A stretch of DNA of 64,000 nucleotides, from NCBI RefSeq assembly GCF_003663945.1, contig NZ_RCCH01000002.1, forward strand, positions 1-64,000. Direction: 5' to 3'. This DNA is from Lacinutrix venerupis (lineage in GTDB: Bacteria > Bacteroidota > Bacteroidia > Flavobacteriales > Flavobacteriaceae). The position numbers were made by a program, and so were the translations under genes. Every line of letters begins with the position of its first letter. Position 1 is the first letter of the stretch. The notes under the pieces are model-generated. The model saw only the letters and a list, made by a program, of their open reading frames with translations. It had not been told where the DNA came from and searched no databases. Shown in pieces: positions 56,232 through 64,000 of the stretch.

Positions 56232-58031
56232 TTATATAATTTTATTTCTTTTACGCTCGTTTTCTGTTAAGTATATTTTACGTATTCTTAAGTGATTAGG
56301 CGTTACCTCAACATATTCATCTTTTTGGATATATTCTAAAGCTTCCTCTAAAGAGAATTTAATTGCAGGAACAATTTTAGCTTTATCATCTGCACCAGAA
56401 GAACGTACGTTAGATAATTTTTTAGTTTTTGTAATATTTACTGTCATGTCATCACCACGAGAATTTTCTCCAATAACCTGACCTTCGTAAATATCTTCAC
56501 CTGGATCTACAAAAAACTTTCCTCTATCTTGTAATTTATCTATAGAGTAAGGAATAGCTGTACCTTTCTCCATAGATACTAATGATCCATTTTGACGTTC
56601 TGGAATACCACCTTTTAATGGTTGGTACTCTTTAAAACGGTGTGCCATAATAGCCTCACCAGCAGTAGCAGTTAATAACTGGTTACGTAAACCAATAATA
56701 CCACGAGATGGCACTATAAATTCACAAACCATACGTTCACCTTTAGCTTCCATGCTTAACATTTCTCCTTTACGCATAGTAACCATTTCAATAGCTTTAC
56801 CAGAAACATTCTCAGGTAAATCTATAGTCATTTCCTCAACTGGTTCACATTTAACACCATCAATTTCTTTAATAATTACTTGAGGTTGTCCAATTTGAAG
56901 CTCGTAACCTTCACGACGCATAGTTTCTATTAAAACCGATAAGTGTAATACACCACGACCAAAAACCATAAATTTATCTGCACTATCTGTATCTTGTACT
57001 CTAAGTGCTAAGTTTTTTTCTAATTCTTTAGCTAAACGGTCTTTAATGTGACGAGATGTTACAAATTTTCCGTCTTTACCAAAAAACGGAGAATCGTTAA
57101 TTGTAAATAACATACTCATAGTAGGCTCATCAATAGCAATTGTTTTAAGTCCTTCTGGATTTTCAAAATCGGCAACAGTATCACCAATTTCAAAACCTTC
57201 TAAACCAACAATTGCACAAATATCACCAGTTTGTACTTCTTCAACTTTTAAACGACCAAGACCTTCAAAAGTATGAAGCTCTTTAATTTTATTTTTAACA
57301 ATAGAACCATCTCTTTTAACTAAAGAAATATTTTGTCCTACTTTTAACTCACCTCTAGTTAAACGTCCAATTGCAATACGACCTGTAAAGCTAGAGAAGT
57401 CTAAAGATGTAATTAACATTTGTGTAGTTCCTTCTTCAATTTTAGGCTCAGGAATATGCTCAATTACCATATCTAATAATGGCTCGATGTTTTCAGTTTC
57501 TTTTTTCCAGTCATCACTCATCCAGTTATTTTTTGCACTACCGTAAACTGTAGGAAAATCTAACTGCCACTCTTCTGCACCTAACTCAAACATTAAGTCA
57601 AAAACTTTTTCATGCACTTCTTCTGGAGTACAGTTTTCTTTATCAACTTTGTTTACAACCACACAAGGCTTTAAACCTAAGTCAATAGCTTTTTGTAATA
57701 CAAAACGCGTTTGAGGCATTGGGCCTTCAAAAGCATCTACTAATAATAAAACACCATCAGCCATGTTTAAAACACGCTCTACTTCACCTCCAAAATCGGC
57801 GTGACCAGGTGTATCTATAATATTAATTTTAGTATCCTTGTATACAACCGAAACGTTTTTAGACGTAATGGTAATACCACGCTCACGCTCTAAATCATTA
57901 TTATCAAGAATTAAATCTCCAGTGTTTTCATTTTCACGAAACAGTTGGCAGTGGTACATAATTTTATCTACCAAAGTTGTTTTACCGTGATCTACGTGCG
58001 CAATAATTGCGATATTTTTAATTTTAGCCAT
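56232..58031 (-). CDS. typA: Ribosome-associated GTPase TypA/BipA
   Basis: 599-residue translational GTPase of the BipA family: [49 protein letters not shown], and a C-terminal RNA-binding domain (RGIIGLRNQLLTATAGEAIM, typical of BipA). It supports translation and ribosome assembly under stress and low temperature. Monocistronic, with a -7 box at 58058-58065 and a terminator at 56173-56202. Confidence 0.96.
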   Translation of the reverse strand: MAKIKNIAIIAHVDHGKTTLVDKIMYHCQLFRENENTGDLILDNNDLERERGITITSKNVSVVYKDTKINIIDTPGHADFGGEVERVLNMADGVLLLVDAFEGPMPQTRFVLQKAIDLGLKPCVVVNKVDKENCTPEEVHEKVFDLMFELGAEEWQLDFPTVYGSAKNNWMSDDWKKETENIEPLLDMVIEHIPEPKIEEGTTQMLITSLDFSSFTGRIAIGRLTRGELKVGQNISLVKRDGSIVKNKIKELHTFEGLGRLKVEEVQTGDICAIVGLEGFEIGDTVADFENPEGLKTIAIDEPTMSMLFTINDSPFFGKDGKFVTSRHIKDRLAKELEKNLALRVQDTDSADKFMVFGRGVLHLSVLIETMRREGYELQIGQPQVIIKEIDGVKCEPVEEMTIDLPENVSGKAIEMVTMRKGEMLSMEAKGERMVCEFIVPSRGIIGLRNQLLTATAGEAIMAHRFKEYQPLKGGIPERQNGSLVSMEKGTAIPYSIDKLQDRGKFFVDPGEDIYEGQVIGENSRGDDMTVNITKTKKLSNVRSSGADDKAKIVPAIKFSLEEALEYIQKDEYVEVTPNHLRIRKIYLTENERKRNKII

Positions 58032-58057
58032 AGTATTAGTGCCTTATTTTAAGCGTG

Positions 58058-58065
58058 CAAAGGTA
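58058..58065 (-). promoter_or_regulatory. -7 box TACCTTTG upstream of typA
   Basis: Exact TAnnTTTG match on the minus strand, about 27 bases before the ATG, giving a leader near 20 bases. No good TTG -33 element is present. Confidence 0.45.
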
Positions 58066-58291
58066 CTTAATTTTTATTGATTTATATACTTTTATTTTTT
58101 TTTAAGCATTTCCTGTTGTAGCCTATTAAAATTAGTACTAAAATTTATGTAAAAGACTAAGCTACAAAAGGTCACGTTATTTTATCTATTCTTTTATGCG
58201 CATTAGTGTGGGTGTAAAAATATCATTACAATTATAAAGTAATTATCACTTAATATTAAATAAAAAAGGAAAGGGAATCACTAATGTAGGC
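58066..58291. other. AT-rich spacer between divergent typA and kdsA
   Basis: With both promoters, the gap is 317 bases. I see no open frame, tRNA or strong hairpin in this central part. Confidence 0.5.
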
Positions 58292-58324
58292 TTGCTTAAA
58301 ATCGGTTTTTTAGTATTATCTTTG
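58292..58324 (+). promoter_or_regulatory. Promoter of kdsA
   Basis: TTG (58292-58294), 22 bases, TATCTTTG (58317-58324), an exact -7 match at acceptable spacing; the ATG follows 25 bases later. Confidence 0.55.
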
Positions 58325-58348
58325 CTGACTTAATTAAGAACTTAGCTT

Positions 58349-59167
58349 ATGCAATTGCAAGACATCCCAAAAATAAAACATACAGAGTCAAATAACTTCT
58401 TTTTATTATGTGGACCATGTGCCATAGAAGGAGAAGAAATGGCATTTAAAATTGCCGAACGTGTTGTAGAAATAACCAACAAACTACAAATACCATACGT
58501 ATTTAAAGGAAGCTTTAAAAAAGCAAACCGTAGTAGAATAGATAGTTTTACAGGAATTGGAAACGAAAGAGCATTAGAAATATTAGCTAAAGTTTCAGAA
58601 AAATTCGACGTACCTACAGTTACAGATATACACGAAACTAGTGACGCCGCATTAGCTGCACAATATGTAGATGTATTACAAATTCCAGCATTTTTAGTAC
58701 GCCAAACAGATTTAGTTGTAGCTGCTGCAAAAACAGGAAAAGTGGTAAACCTAAAAAAAGGACAATTTATGAGTCCAGAAGCTATGAAACATGCTGTACA
58801 AAAGGTAAAAGATTCTGGTAGCGATAAAGCTTGGATTACAGATCGTGGTACTATGTTTGGCTACCAAGACATGATTGTAGATTTTCGTGGTATTCCAACC
58901 ATGAGACAATATGCTCCAACAGTACTAGATGTAACACACTCATTACAACAGCCAAACCAAAGTGTTGGTGTTACTGGTGGTAGACCAGATATGATAGAAA
59001 CTATTGCTCGTGCAGGTGTTGTAAATAATGTAGATGGCTTATTTATAGAAACACATTTTGATCCTGCTAACGCAAAAAGTGATGGTGCAAACATGCTTCA
59101 TTTAGATAACTTAGAAACATTATTAACTAATTTAACTGCAATACGCAAAGTTGTAAATTCACTTTAA
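58349..59167 (+). CDS. kdsA: 3-deoxy-8-phosphooctulonate synthase (KDO-8-P synthase)
   Basis: Condenses arabinose-5-phosphate with PEP to make KDO-8-phosphate for lipopolysaccharide core. The 272-residue protein has FLLCGPCAIEGEEMAFKIAE, PYVFKGSFKKANRSR, VTDIHE, FLVRQTDLVVAAAKTGKVVN and TDRGTMFGYQDMIVDFRGIP, all family signatures. It starts a three-gene + strand unit with small envelope proteins downstream. Confidence 0.96.
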   Translation: MQLQDIPKIKHTESNNFFLLCGPCAIEGEEMAFKIAERVVEITNKLQIPYVFKGSFKKANRSRIDSFTGIGNERALEILAKVSEKFDVPTVTDIHETSDAALAAQYVDVLQIPAFLVRQTDLVVAAAKTGKVVNLKKGQFMSPEAMKHAVQKVKDSGSDKAWITDRGTMFGYQDMIVDFRGIPTMRQYAPTVLDVTHSLQQPNQSVGVTGGRPDMIETIARAGVVNNVDGLFIETHFDPANAKSDGANMLHLDNLETLLTNLTAIRKVVNSL

Positions 59168-59186
59168 ATTTATTTTACCCTCTTTA

Positions 59187-60047
59187 ATGAAACATTTATA
59201 CACTAAAAAACTATTTCTATTAGTTTCATTTTTTGCTACTCTTTTTGCTTTTTCTCAAGAAGAGATAACAACCAAATACACAAGTTCAAATAAAGGTAAA
59301 TTTTATATTAGTTGGGGAGGAAACAGGGAGGCTTACTCGAGATCTGATATTAATTTTAAAGGTGAAAATTACAATTTCACAATAAATAATGCATCGGCAG
59401 TAGATAAGCCTAAAGGTTGGCATATTGATTATATTAACCCAAGCCGTATTACCATTCCACAAACCAATTTTAAGTTAGGTTATTTTATAAATGATCATTA
59501 CTCTATTGCTTTAGGAATAGACCATATGAAATATGTTTTAAACGTAGATGATTTTAAAAGTATTTCTGGAACTGTTAATTTACCTGAACAAGAGCCTGGT
59601 AGTATGTTTAATGGTAATTATGATGGAAGCGACTATTTTATGTCTAGATATTTTCTTCAGTTTGAACATACTAACGGTTTAAATTATGCGTATTTAGAAT
59701 TTGCAAGACATGATGATATTTCTAGCTTTATACATTTACCAAATACAGATAAATTCCAAATAAATATAACAGAAGGCCTTGGAGCTGGAGCATTATACCC
59801 AAAAACGAACACAACGCTACTTCTTAAAGAAAGATATGATGAGTTTCATTTATCTGGTTATGGTATTCATTTTAATGCAGGATTAAACTTTACTTTCTTT
59901 AAGCACTTTTTTATCCAAGGAGATTTAAGAGCTGGATACATAAATATGCCAGATATTAGAACTACCATTAATACAAACGAAAGCGCCTCTCAACATTTTT
60001 GGTTTTTAGAACGTGTAATATCTTTTGGGACTATATTTAGAGTTTAG
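59187..60047 (+). CDS. Outer-membrane beta-barrel protein, hypothetical
   Basis: 286 residues with a signal peptide (about 1-24, TLFAFSQ), then alternating amphipathic strands with many aromatics and a Phe-rich C-terminus (VISFGTIFRV). Probably a small outer-membrane barrel; function unknown. Twenty bases after kdsA, so likely cotranscribed. Confidence 0.7.
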   Translation: MKHLYTKKLFLLVSFFATLFAFSQEEITTKYTSSNKGKFYISWGGNREAYSRSDINFKGENYNFTINNASAVDKPKGWHIDYINPSRITIPQTNFKLGYFINDHYSIALGIDHMKYVLNVDDFKSISGTVNLPEQEPGSMFNGNYDGSDYFMSRYFLQFEHTNGLNYAYLEFARHDDISSFIHLPNTDKFQINITEGLGAGALYPKTNTTLLLKERYDEFHLSGYGIHFNAGLNFTFFKHFFIQGDLRAGYINMPDIRTTINTNESASQHFWFLERVISFGTIFRV

Positions 60048-60080
60048 CACATTTAACAAAAGCTAACAACAAAATAAATT

Positions 60081-60308
60081 TTGAATCATTTTATACTTTA
60101 CATTATAGGATATTTAATATTAAAAATTAGATATCCAAATAAAGAAAAACGTAATTATGTTTTAAAAAATATTTATGATAATGATTACATAAATGCTGGC
60201 GGTGAGCCTATTTTAAAAACTATTGCAATAGCATTAATCATTCTCTTATTTATATTTTTAATTTCAACGGTTTATGCCATATTTAAACATGGTCCAACAA
60301 CATTCTAA
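60081..60308 (+). CDS. Small membrane protein, hypothetical
   Basis: 75 residues from TTG 60081: a short hydrophobic N-terminus (about 2-14), a basic polar middle (RYPNKEKRNYVLKNIYDND) and a C-terminal TM helix (about 46-68). Two-span topology with a cytoplasmic loop is likely. No recognisable family. Last gene of the kdsA unit, convergent with the DUF1801 gene five bases away. Confidence 0.5.
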   Translation: MNHFILYIIGYLILKIRYPNKEKRNYVLKNIYDNDYINAGGEPILKTIAIALIILLFIFLISTVYAIFKHGPTTF

Positions 60309-60313
60309 TTGTT

Positions 60314-60685
60314 TTATTCTTTTTTATAGAAACCATTTTCTTCGCTGTTATTTACTTGTTGTAAAACAGAAATTAAAATAGCATCTTTTATATCTTCTAA
60401 AGATTTATAGCGTAAAGATTTTACAACCTTACGTTTCTCACTAAACAAATGCTCTGTATATTTAGTTATATAATTAGAATGCCAAAAAGCAACATCTACA
60501 AATTCATGTTTATGGCTTGCATTTAAATAGCATATTGGTTTTTTACCAACATAATAACAAGGAATTCTCCACTTATATTTTAACTCAACTTCTGGAATAG
60601 TATGTTCAATTATAACTTGAACATGTAATAACATGGCTCGATATGGCTCGGGCTGATTTAAAATATAAGCTTCGGCTGGATTCAC
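60314..60685 (-). CDS. DUF1801 domain protein
   Basis: 123-residue cytoplasmic protein with the DUF1801 (YdhG-like) layout: YRAMLLHVQVIIEHTIPEVE, LKYKWRIPCYYVGKKPICYL and KHEFVDVAFW. Function unknown. Thirteen bases downstream of the next small membrane protein gene. Confidence 0.8.
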   Translation of the reverse strand: MNPAEAYILNQPEPYRAMLLHVQVIIEHTIPEVELKYKWRIPCYYVGKKPICYLNASHKHEFVDVAFWHSNYITKYTEHLFSEKRKVVKSLRYKSLEDIKDAILISVLQQVNNSEENGFYKKE

Positions 60686-60698
60686 AATTTTATATTTA

Positions 60699-61058
60699 TT
60701 AAAATAAGGTAATTATACCAATAACTATTAAAGCAATTCCAATACTAGCTTTAAATGGCATTAACTTATCAGATAATTTATATAATGTATCCTTAAAAGC
60801 AGGAGCTTTAACTATAACATGAGTTAATAATAAAAAACCACCTAATAAACTTATAATATTAAATATTAATCCTCCATTACCAAATAATCTTATTAACGCT
60901 AAAACTACTAATGCTCCACCTATAATGGTTTGAAAAGGCGCTAAAGTAGCGGCTATTTTATTAAAAAAATTACGCTCGCCGTCCCACTTATCTAATGTCG
61001 CTAAACCTAATAATATTCCTCCTGCTATATTGGCTATTGTTAAAAGTGTAACTATCAT
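60699..61058 (-). CDS. Small membrane protein, hypothetical
   Basis: 119 residues, almost wholly hydrophobic, with four predicted helices (about 2-20, 43-60, 66-83, 101-118) and a charged loop DKWDGERNFFNK. No family recognised. Its 5' end faces the operator-controlled unit across 149 bases. Confidence 0.65.
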   Translation of the reverse strand: MIVTLLTIANIAGGILLGLATLDKWDGERNFFNKIAATLAPFQTIIGGALVVLALIRLFGNGGLIFNIISLLGGFLLLTHVIVKAPAFKDTLYKLSDKLMPFKASIGIALIVIGIITLF

Positions 61059-61157
61059 GGTTTTATTTTTTTTAATTAGATTTTAAAATTAACCAAAATA
61101 ATTTCTTGGTACAACATTGCTAAAAGAGAAATAGATAAAAATTATAAATTATTTAAC

Positions 61158-61188
61158 TTGTTACATTCAAATAATTTAATTTACTTTG
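61158..61188 (+). promoter_or_regulatory. Promoter overlapped by operator 1
   Basis: TTG (61158-61160), 21 bases, TACTTTG (61182-61188). The -7-like element is the left arm of the palindrome, so a bound regulator would block initiation. Confidence 0.45.
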
Positions 61189-61200
61189 TAATTCAAAGTA
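61182..61200. promoter_or_regulatory. Operator candidate 1: TACTTTG TAATT CAAAGTA
   Basis: Perfect 7+7 palindrome with a 5-base spacer, ending 7 bases before the ATG at 61208. The same architecture occurs at 62485-62503, and the trailing CAAAGTACTTT is identical at both sites. Confidence 0.6.
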
Positions 61201-61207
61201 CTTTATT

Positions 61208-61816
61208 ATGAGCAACAAAGATTATTTAAAAGACATCAGTGAGATAAAAAATCTCATGAATAAAAGTTCTCGATTCATTTCGTTAAGTGGTTTATCTGGC
61301 ATTATGGCTGGAATATACGCTCTAATTGGTGCAGCAGTTACTTACTACTTAGTTAACACATATAGCTATGGAACATTACTTTTAGATGGCTGGATTTTTA
61401 GAACAGTTATGCTGGTTTTATTTTTGGTAGCACTATTTAGTATTGTTACTGGTATTTTTCTTACCACTAGAAAAGCAAAAAAAAATGGAGAAAAAATTTG
61501 GGATGCTTCTTCAAGACGTTTAATTTTTAATTTTTTAATTCCGTTAATAGCTGGTGGTTTATACATTCTAATTATTTTAGCCCAAGGAAAATATGGCCAA
61601 ACTGGTGGTTTAATGCTTATTTTTTATGGTTTAGCTCTTGTAAGTGCATCAAAATATAGTATTGGTAATATTAAATACTTAGGATTTATTGAAATTATTT
61701 TAGGTCTTATTGCGGCATACTATCCTGGTTATGGGTTTTACCTTTGGGTTTTAGGTTTTGGAGTAATGCATATTATCTATGGTGCTATTATGCACTTTAA
61801 ATACGATACAAAATGA
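61208..61816 (+). CDS. Polytopic membrane protein, hypothetical
   Basis: 202 residues with six likely TM helices after a polar N-terminus (KDYLKDISEIKNLMNKSSRF). No named family recognised, though proteins of this type often sit next to winged-helix regulators and CreD in flavobacteria (from memory). First gene of the operator-controlled unit; overlaps the next gene by 4 bases. Confidence 0.7.
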   Translation: MSNKDYLKDISEIKNLMNKSSRFISLSGLSGIMAGIYALIGAAVTYYLVNTYSYGTLLLDGWIFRTVMLVLFLVALFSIVTGIFLTTRKAKKNGEKIWDASSRRLIFNFLIPLIAGGLYILIILAQGKYGQTGGLMLIFYGLALVSASKYSIGNIKYLGFIEIILGLIAAYYPGYGFYLWVLGFGVMHIIYGAIMHFKYDTK

Positions 61817-62136
61817 ATAGAATATTAAAAGTTGGAATTATTACTACAATTCTTATTTATTGTTGTGGTTTAAGTTATGCTTATTATTCTAACAATAAAT
61901 TTAAGGAGCAAGTTGCCTTTTACGATAAAGATAATAATGGGATTATTGATAATAAAGAAATAAACGAAAGTTCCATAACTATTGTAAAACAAATGAGTAA
62001 GCGCAAAACTACAGAACAAGCTGTAGTTATGTTAATTCCTGTAGCCCTTATATTTGGATTATTTGCAGCAGGTGCAACTTTTCTTCTAAAAAAGATGAAG
62101 CGTATTGATCGAGAAGAAATAAACTACCAAAAATAA
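61813..62136 (+). CDS. Two-TM protein with a single EF-hand loop
   Basis: 107 residues: TM helix about 5-24, an extracytoplasmic segment with a canonical calcium loop DKDNNGIIDNKE (residues 38-49, Asp at positions 1, 3 and 9, Asn at 5, Gly at 6, Ile at 8, Glu at 12), then a second TM helix (about 70-91) and a basic end. A calcium-sensing role is inference. Start overlaps the previous stop (ATGA). Confidence 0.7.
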   Translation: MNRILKVGIITTILIYCCGLSYAYYSNNKFKEQVAFYDKDNNGIIDNKEINESSITIVKQMSKRKTTEQAVVMLIPVALIFGLFAAGATFLLKKMKRIDREEINYQK

Positions 62137-62171
62137 AACATTATAAAACACTCCTGTTAATCGGGAAATGT

Positions 62172-62465
62172 ATGAGCATAATAACAAACATAAATAAACT
62201 ATTCGACCATAGAATTAGACTTGGAATCATGTCTATTTTAATGGTAAACGAATATGCAGATTTTAACACATTAAAAGAGCTTTTAGGCGCTACCGATGGT
62301 AATTTAGCAAGCCATACTAAAGCACTAGAAAAAGCCGAATACATAAAAATTGAAAAACAATTTATCGGAAAAAAACCAAATACAAGATATAGCACTACCA
62401 AATTAGGTAAAGTAGAGTTTAAAAAACATATTAACGCACTAGAAAAATTAATACATAAATCTTAA
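62172..62465 (+). CDS. Winged-helix (HTH_34-type) transcriptional regulator
   Basis: 97 residues with a winged-helix DNA-binding fold: LFDHRIRLGIMSILMVNEYA, FNTLKELLGATDGNLASHTK (recognition helix) and a wing ENKP-like KKPNTRYSTTKLGK. Probably a dimeric repressor of the palindromes at 61182-61200 and 62485-62503, one upstream of the unit and one upstream of creD. Small size, no ligand domain visible. Confidence 0.85.
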   Translation: MSIITNINKLFDHRIRLGIMSILMVNEYADFNTLKELLGATDGNLASHTKALEKAEYIKIEKQFIGKKPNTRYSTTKLGKVEFKKHINALEKLIHKS

Positions 62466-62484
62466 ACACTTTTTTTTAATTAAT

Positions 62485-62503
62485 CACTTTGAAATACAAA
62501 GTA
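62485..62503. promoter_or_regulatory. Operator candidate 2: CACTTTG AAATA CAAAGTA
   Basis: 6+6 palindrome ACTTTG/CAAAGT with a 5-base spacer, 17 bases before the creD ATG. Same layout and same CAAAGTACTTT right side as operator 1 at 61182-61200. Confidence 0.6.
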
Positions 62504-62520
62504 CTTTTAAAACAATAATT

Positions 62521-63918
62521 ATGCAAGACTCACAAAACACAAACAACCTGCACAATAGGAACACAAACAAATTTGGACATTGGTTAAAAACATCAATCAC
62601 TGCAAGACTAGCAATGGTTGGTTTTTTAACATTAATTTTATTAATACCATTATTTTTTATTCAGAATTTAATTAATGAGCGCTCTAGAAGACAAGAAAGT
62701 GTTGTAAAAGAAATAAATGATAAATGGGGAAACGAAGTACTTCTCTATGGTCCTATTTTAAAAATACCGTATAAAGTGTTTACTCAAAAAACGGTAACAA
62801 ATAAGGAAACTAATGAATCTTACACCGAAACTATTGAAAACATAAATTATGCCTATTTTTTTCCTTCAGAATTAGATATTGCTTCAACCGTAAATCCTGA
62901 AAAAAAAGAACGTGGTATTTTTAAAACTGCTGTTTACGATAGTAAAATAAATTTAAACGGAAACTTTAAAAATCCAGACTTTTCGTTAGGAGAAATAAAC
63001 CCTAAACATGTTTTATGGGACAAAGCAAAACTTATGGTAAAAACCTCTAATCTTAAAGGTGTTACCACTGCTAAACTTCAATTTAATAATAATTTATACG
63101 AGTTAGCTTCAAATTACAGCGACAAAAAAGAGCAACGCTATAATAGCTTAGCTATGCATACACTTGAAACAAAAAACTTAAAAAAATTAACCGAGGACGT
63201 TTTTAAAAATAATATAAATTTCAGCTTTAATTTTAATGTAAAAGGAAGCGAACAAATAAGATTTATTCCTATTGGTAAAGAAACTAAGGCTAACATAAAC
63301 TCCAATTGGAAAGATGCTAACTTTTTTGGTGAGTTTTTACCATATAACGATAATAAATTTACAAGCGATGGTTTTAATGCTAAATGGAATATACTGGATC
63401 TTAACAGACCGTTTTCTCAACAACACTATGGATATTTACCAGACTTAAAAGAGTTTGCTTTTGGTGTTAATTTTATGATTCCGGTAGACGAATATACCAA
63501 AAGCGAACGCTCTGCCAAATATGGATTTTTGGTTATTGGCTTAACGTTTTTATTATTCTTTTTAATACAAACATTAAGCAAAATTGGTATTCATCCTTTT
63601 CAATATTTAATGATTGGGTTAGCACTTACCATGTTTTACACCTTACTTGTTTCTATTAGCGAACATAGTAACTTTTTAAAAGCCTATTTAATTGCAGGAA
63701 CATCGGTAATCGCGCTTATTACATTATACTCTAAATCTATTTTAAAAACATGGAAATTTCCAGTATTTATTGGCCTTTCTTTAACCGCGTTATATACATT
63801 TATATACATAATTATTCAACTCGAAAGTTACGCATTAGTTGTAGGTAGCATAGGCTTATTTATAATACTAGCATTAGTAATGTTTGTTTCAAGAAAAATA
63901 GATTGGAATAATGGATAA
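62521..63918 (+). CDS. creD: Inner-membrane protein CreD
   Basis: 465 residues: a TM helix near the N-terminus (about 33-50), a large periplasmic domain (about 55-335), then about five C-terminal helices. Family features include TARLAMVGFLTLILLIPLFF, QRYNSLAMHTLE and the FLLFFLIQTLSKIGIHPFQY segment. CreD proteins are envelope-stress inner-membrane proteins. Preceded by operator 2 and downstream of the winged-helix gene. Confidence 0.9.
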   Translation: MQDSQNTNNLHNRNTNKFGHWLKTSITARLAMVGFLTLILLIPLFFIQNLINERSRRQESVVKEINDKWGNEVLLYGPILKIPYKVFTQKTVTNKETNESYTETIENINYAYFFPSELDIASTVNPEKKERGIFKTAVYDSKINLNGNFKNPDFSLGEINPKHVLWDKAKLMVKTSNLKGVTTAKLQFNNNLYELASNYSDKKEQRYNSLAMHTLETKNLKKLTEDVFKNNINFSFNFNVKGSEQIRFIPIGKETKANINSNWKDANFFGEFLPYNDNKFTSDGFNAKWNILDLNRPFSQQHYGYLPDLKEFAFGVNFMIPVDEYTKSERSAKYGFLVIGLTFLLFFLIQTLSKIGIHPFQYLMIGLALTMFYTLLVSISEHSNFLKAYLIAGTSVIALITLYSKSILKTWKFPVFIGLSLTALYTFIYIIIQLESYALVVGSIGLFIILALVMFVSRKIDWNNG

Positions 63919-63934
63919 TTAAGTAAACCATAAT

Positions 63935-63967
63935 GGCACTCCTCTGTAAAAAAAAATCATGAGTGTC
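63935..63967 (+). terminator. Weak hairpin downstream of creD
   Basis: GGCACTC (63935-63941) pairs with GAGTGTC (63961-63967) with one G-U, enclosing a long A-rich loop, then GTTTTAAT. Possible terminator but weak. Confidence 0.25.
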
Positions 63968-64000
63968 GTTTTAATAACAAATAAACAGTTATTGTTTTTA

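Overview
The window is AT-rich and reads as a chromosomal segment of a marine-type Flavobacteriaceae bacterium (phylum Bacteroidota). Supporting signs are the conserved block hpf, four tRNAs, tuf, tRNA-Trp, secE, nusG, rplKAJL, rpoBC; Bacteroidota-style promoters (TTG, about 17-22 bases, TAnnTTTG); several lineage-typical families (DUF2851, DUF3467, DUF2059, CreD with a winged-helix regulator, Fdt-type sugar genes); and a large secreted protein with calcium-binding repeats of the kind exported by the type IX system. I cannot name the genus.

Layout. 1-3428 (-) is the 5' part of a long secreted adhesin-like gene that leaves the window; its only plausible ATG is followed at once by a stop codon. 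4027-5616 (+) is prfC. 5841-20809 (-) is the information-processing block: DUF3467, rpoC, rpoB, ribosomal proteins L7/L12, L10, L1 and L11, nusG, secE, tRNA-Trp, tuf, tRNA-Thr/Gly/Tyr/Thr, hpf and a XerC-type recombinase. Hairpins sit at most of its gene junctions. 20975-28816 (-) holds envelope and metabolic genes: a carboxypeptidase-regulatory-like protein, acyl-CoA dehydrogenase, ComEA-like HhH protein, alanine/sodium symporter, K+ channel, PspC and DUF2851.

28877-30408 is a probable mobile cassette: one + strand esterase gene between perfect 12-bp inverted repeats with a second shared inner motif. 30497-44608, mostly (-), holds a CBS-like PLP enzyme, FtsX-like permease, NamZ-type muramidase (+), a fatty acid hydroxylase, YkgJ protein, methyltransferase (+), DUF2059, amidohydrolase, and an outer-membrane barrel/TPR pair. 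44771-55721 is a surface polysaccharide locus: four soluble glycosyltransferases, a membrane glycosyltransferase-like protein, FdtA, FdtB, a hexapeptide acyltransferase, a Wzx-type flippase, a FemAB-like protein and an Fe(II)/2OG-type oxygenase, with ftsE lying inside it. 55815-60685 holds a small membrane protein, typA, kdsA and small envelope proteins. 60699-63918 ends with membrane proteins and a compact unit of two membrane proteins (one with an EF-hand loop), a winged-helix regulator and creD, with two matching palindromic operator candidates.

Most noteworthy non-coding structure: the inverted-repeat cassette; two copies of a GGGCGTT...TAACGC intergenic element; three related GCAGGAAT palindromes just 3' of stop codons; the matched operator pair; and a tRNA promoter whose start point falls inside a terminator hairpin. 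Everything was read by eye; no similarity search, folding or HMM run was possible.
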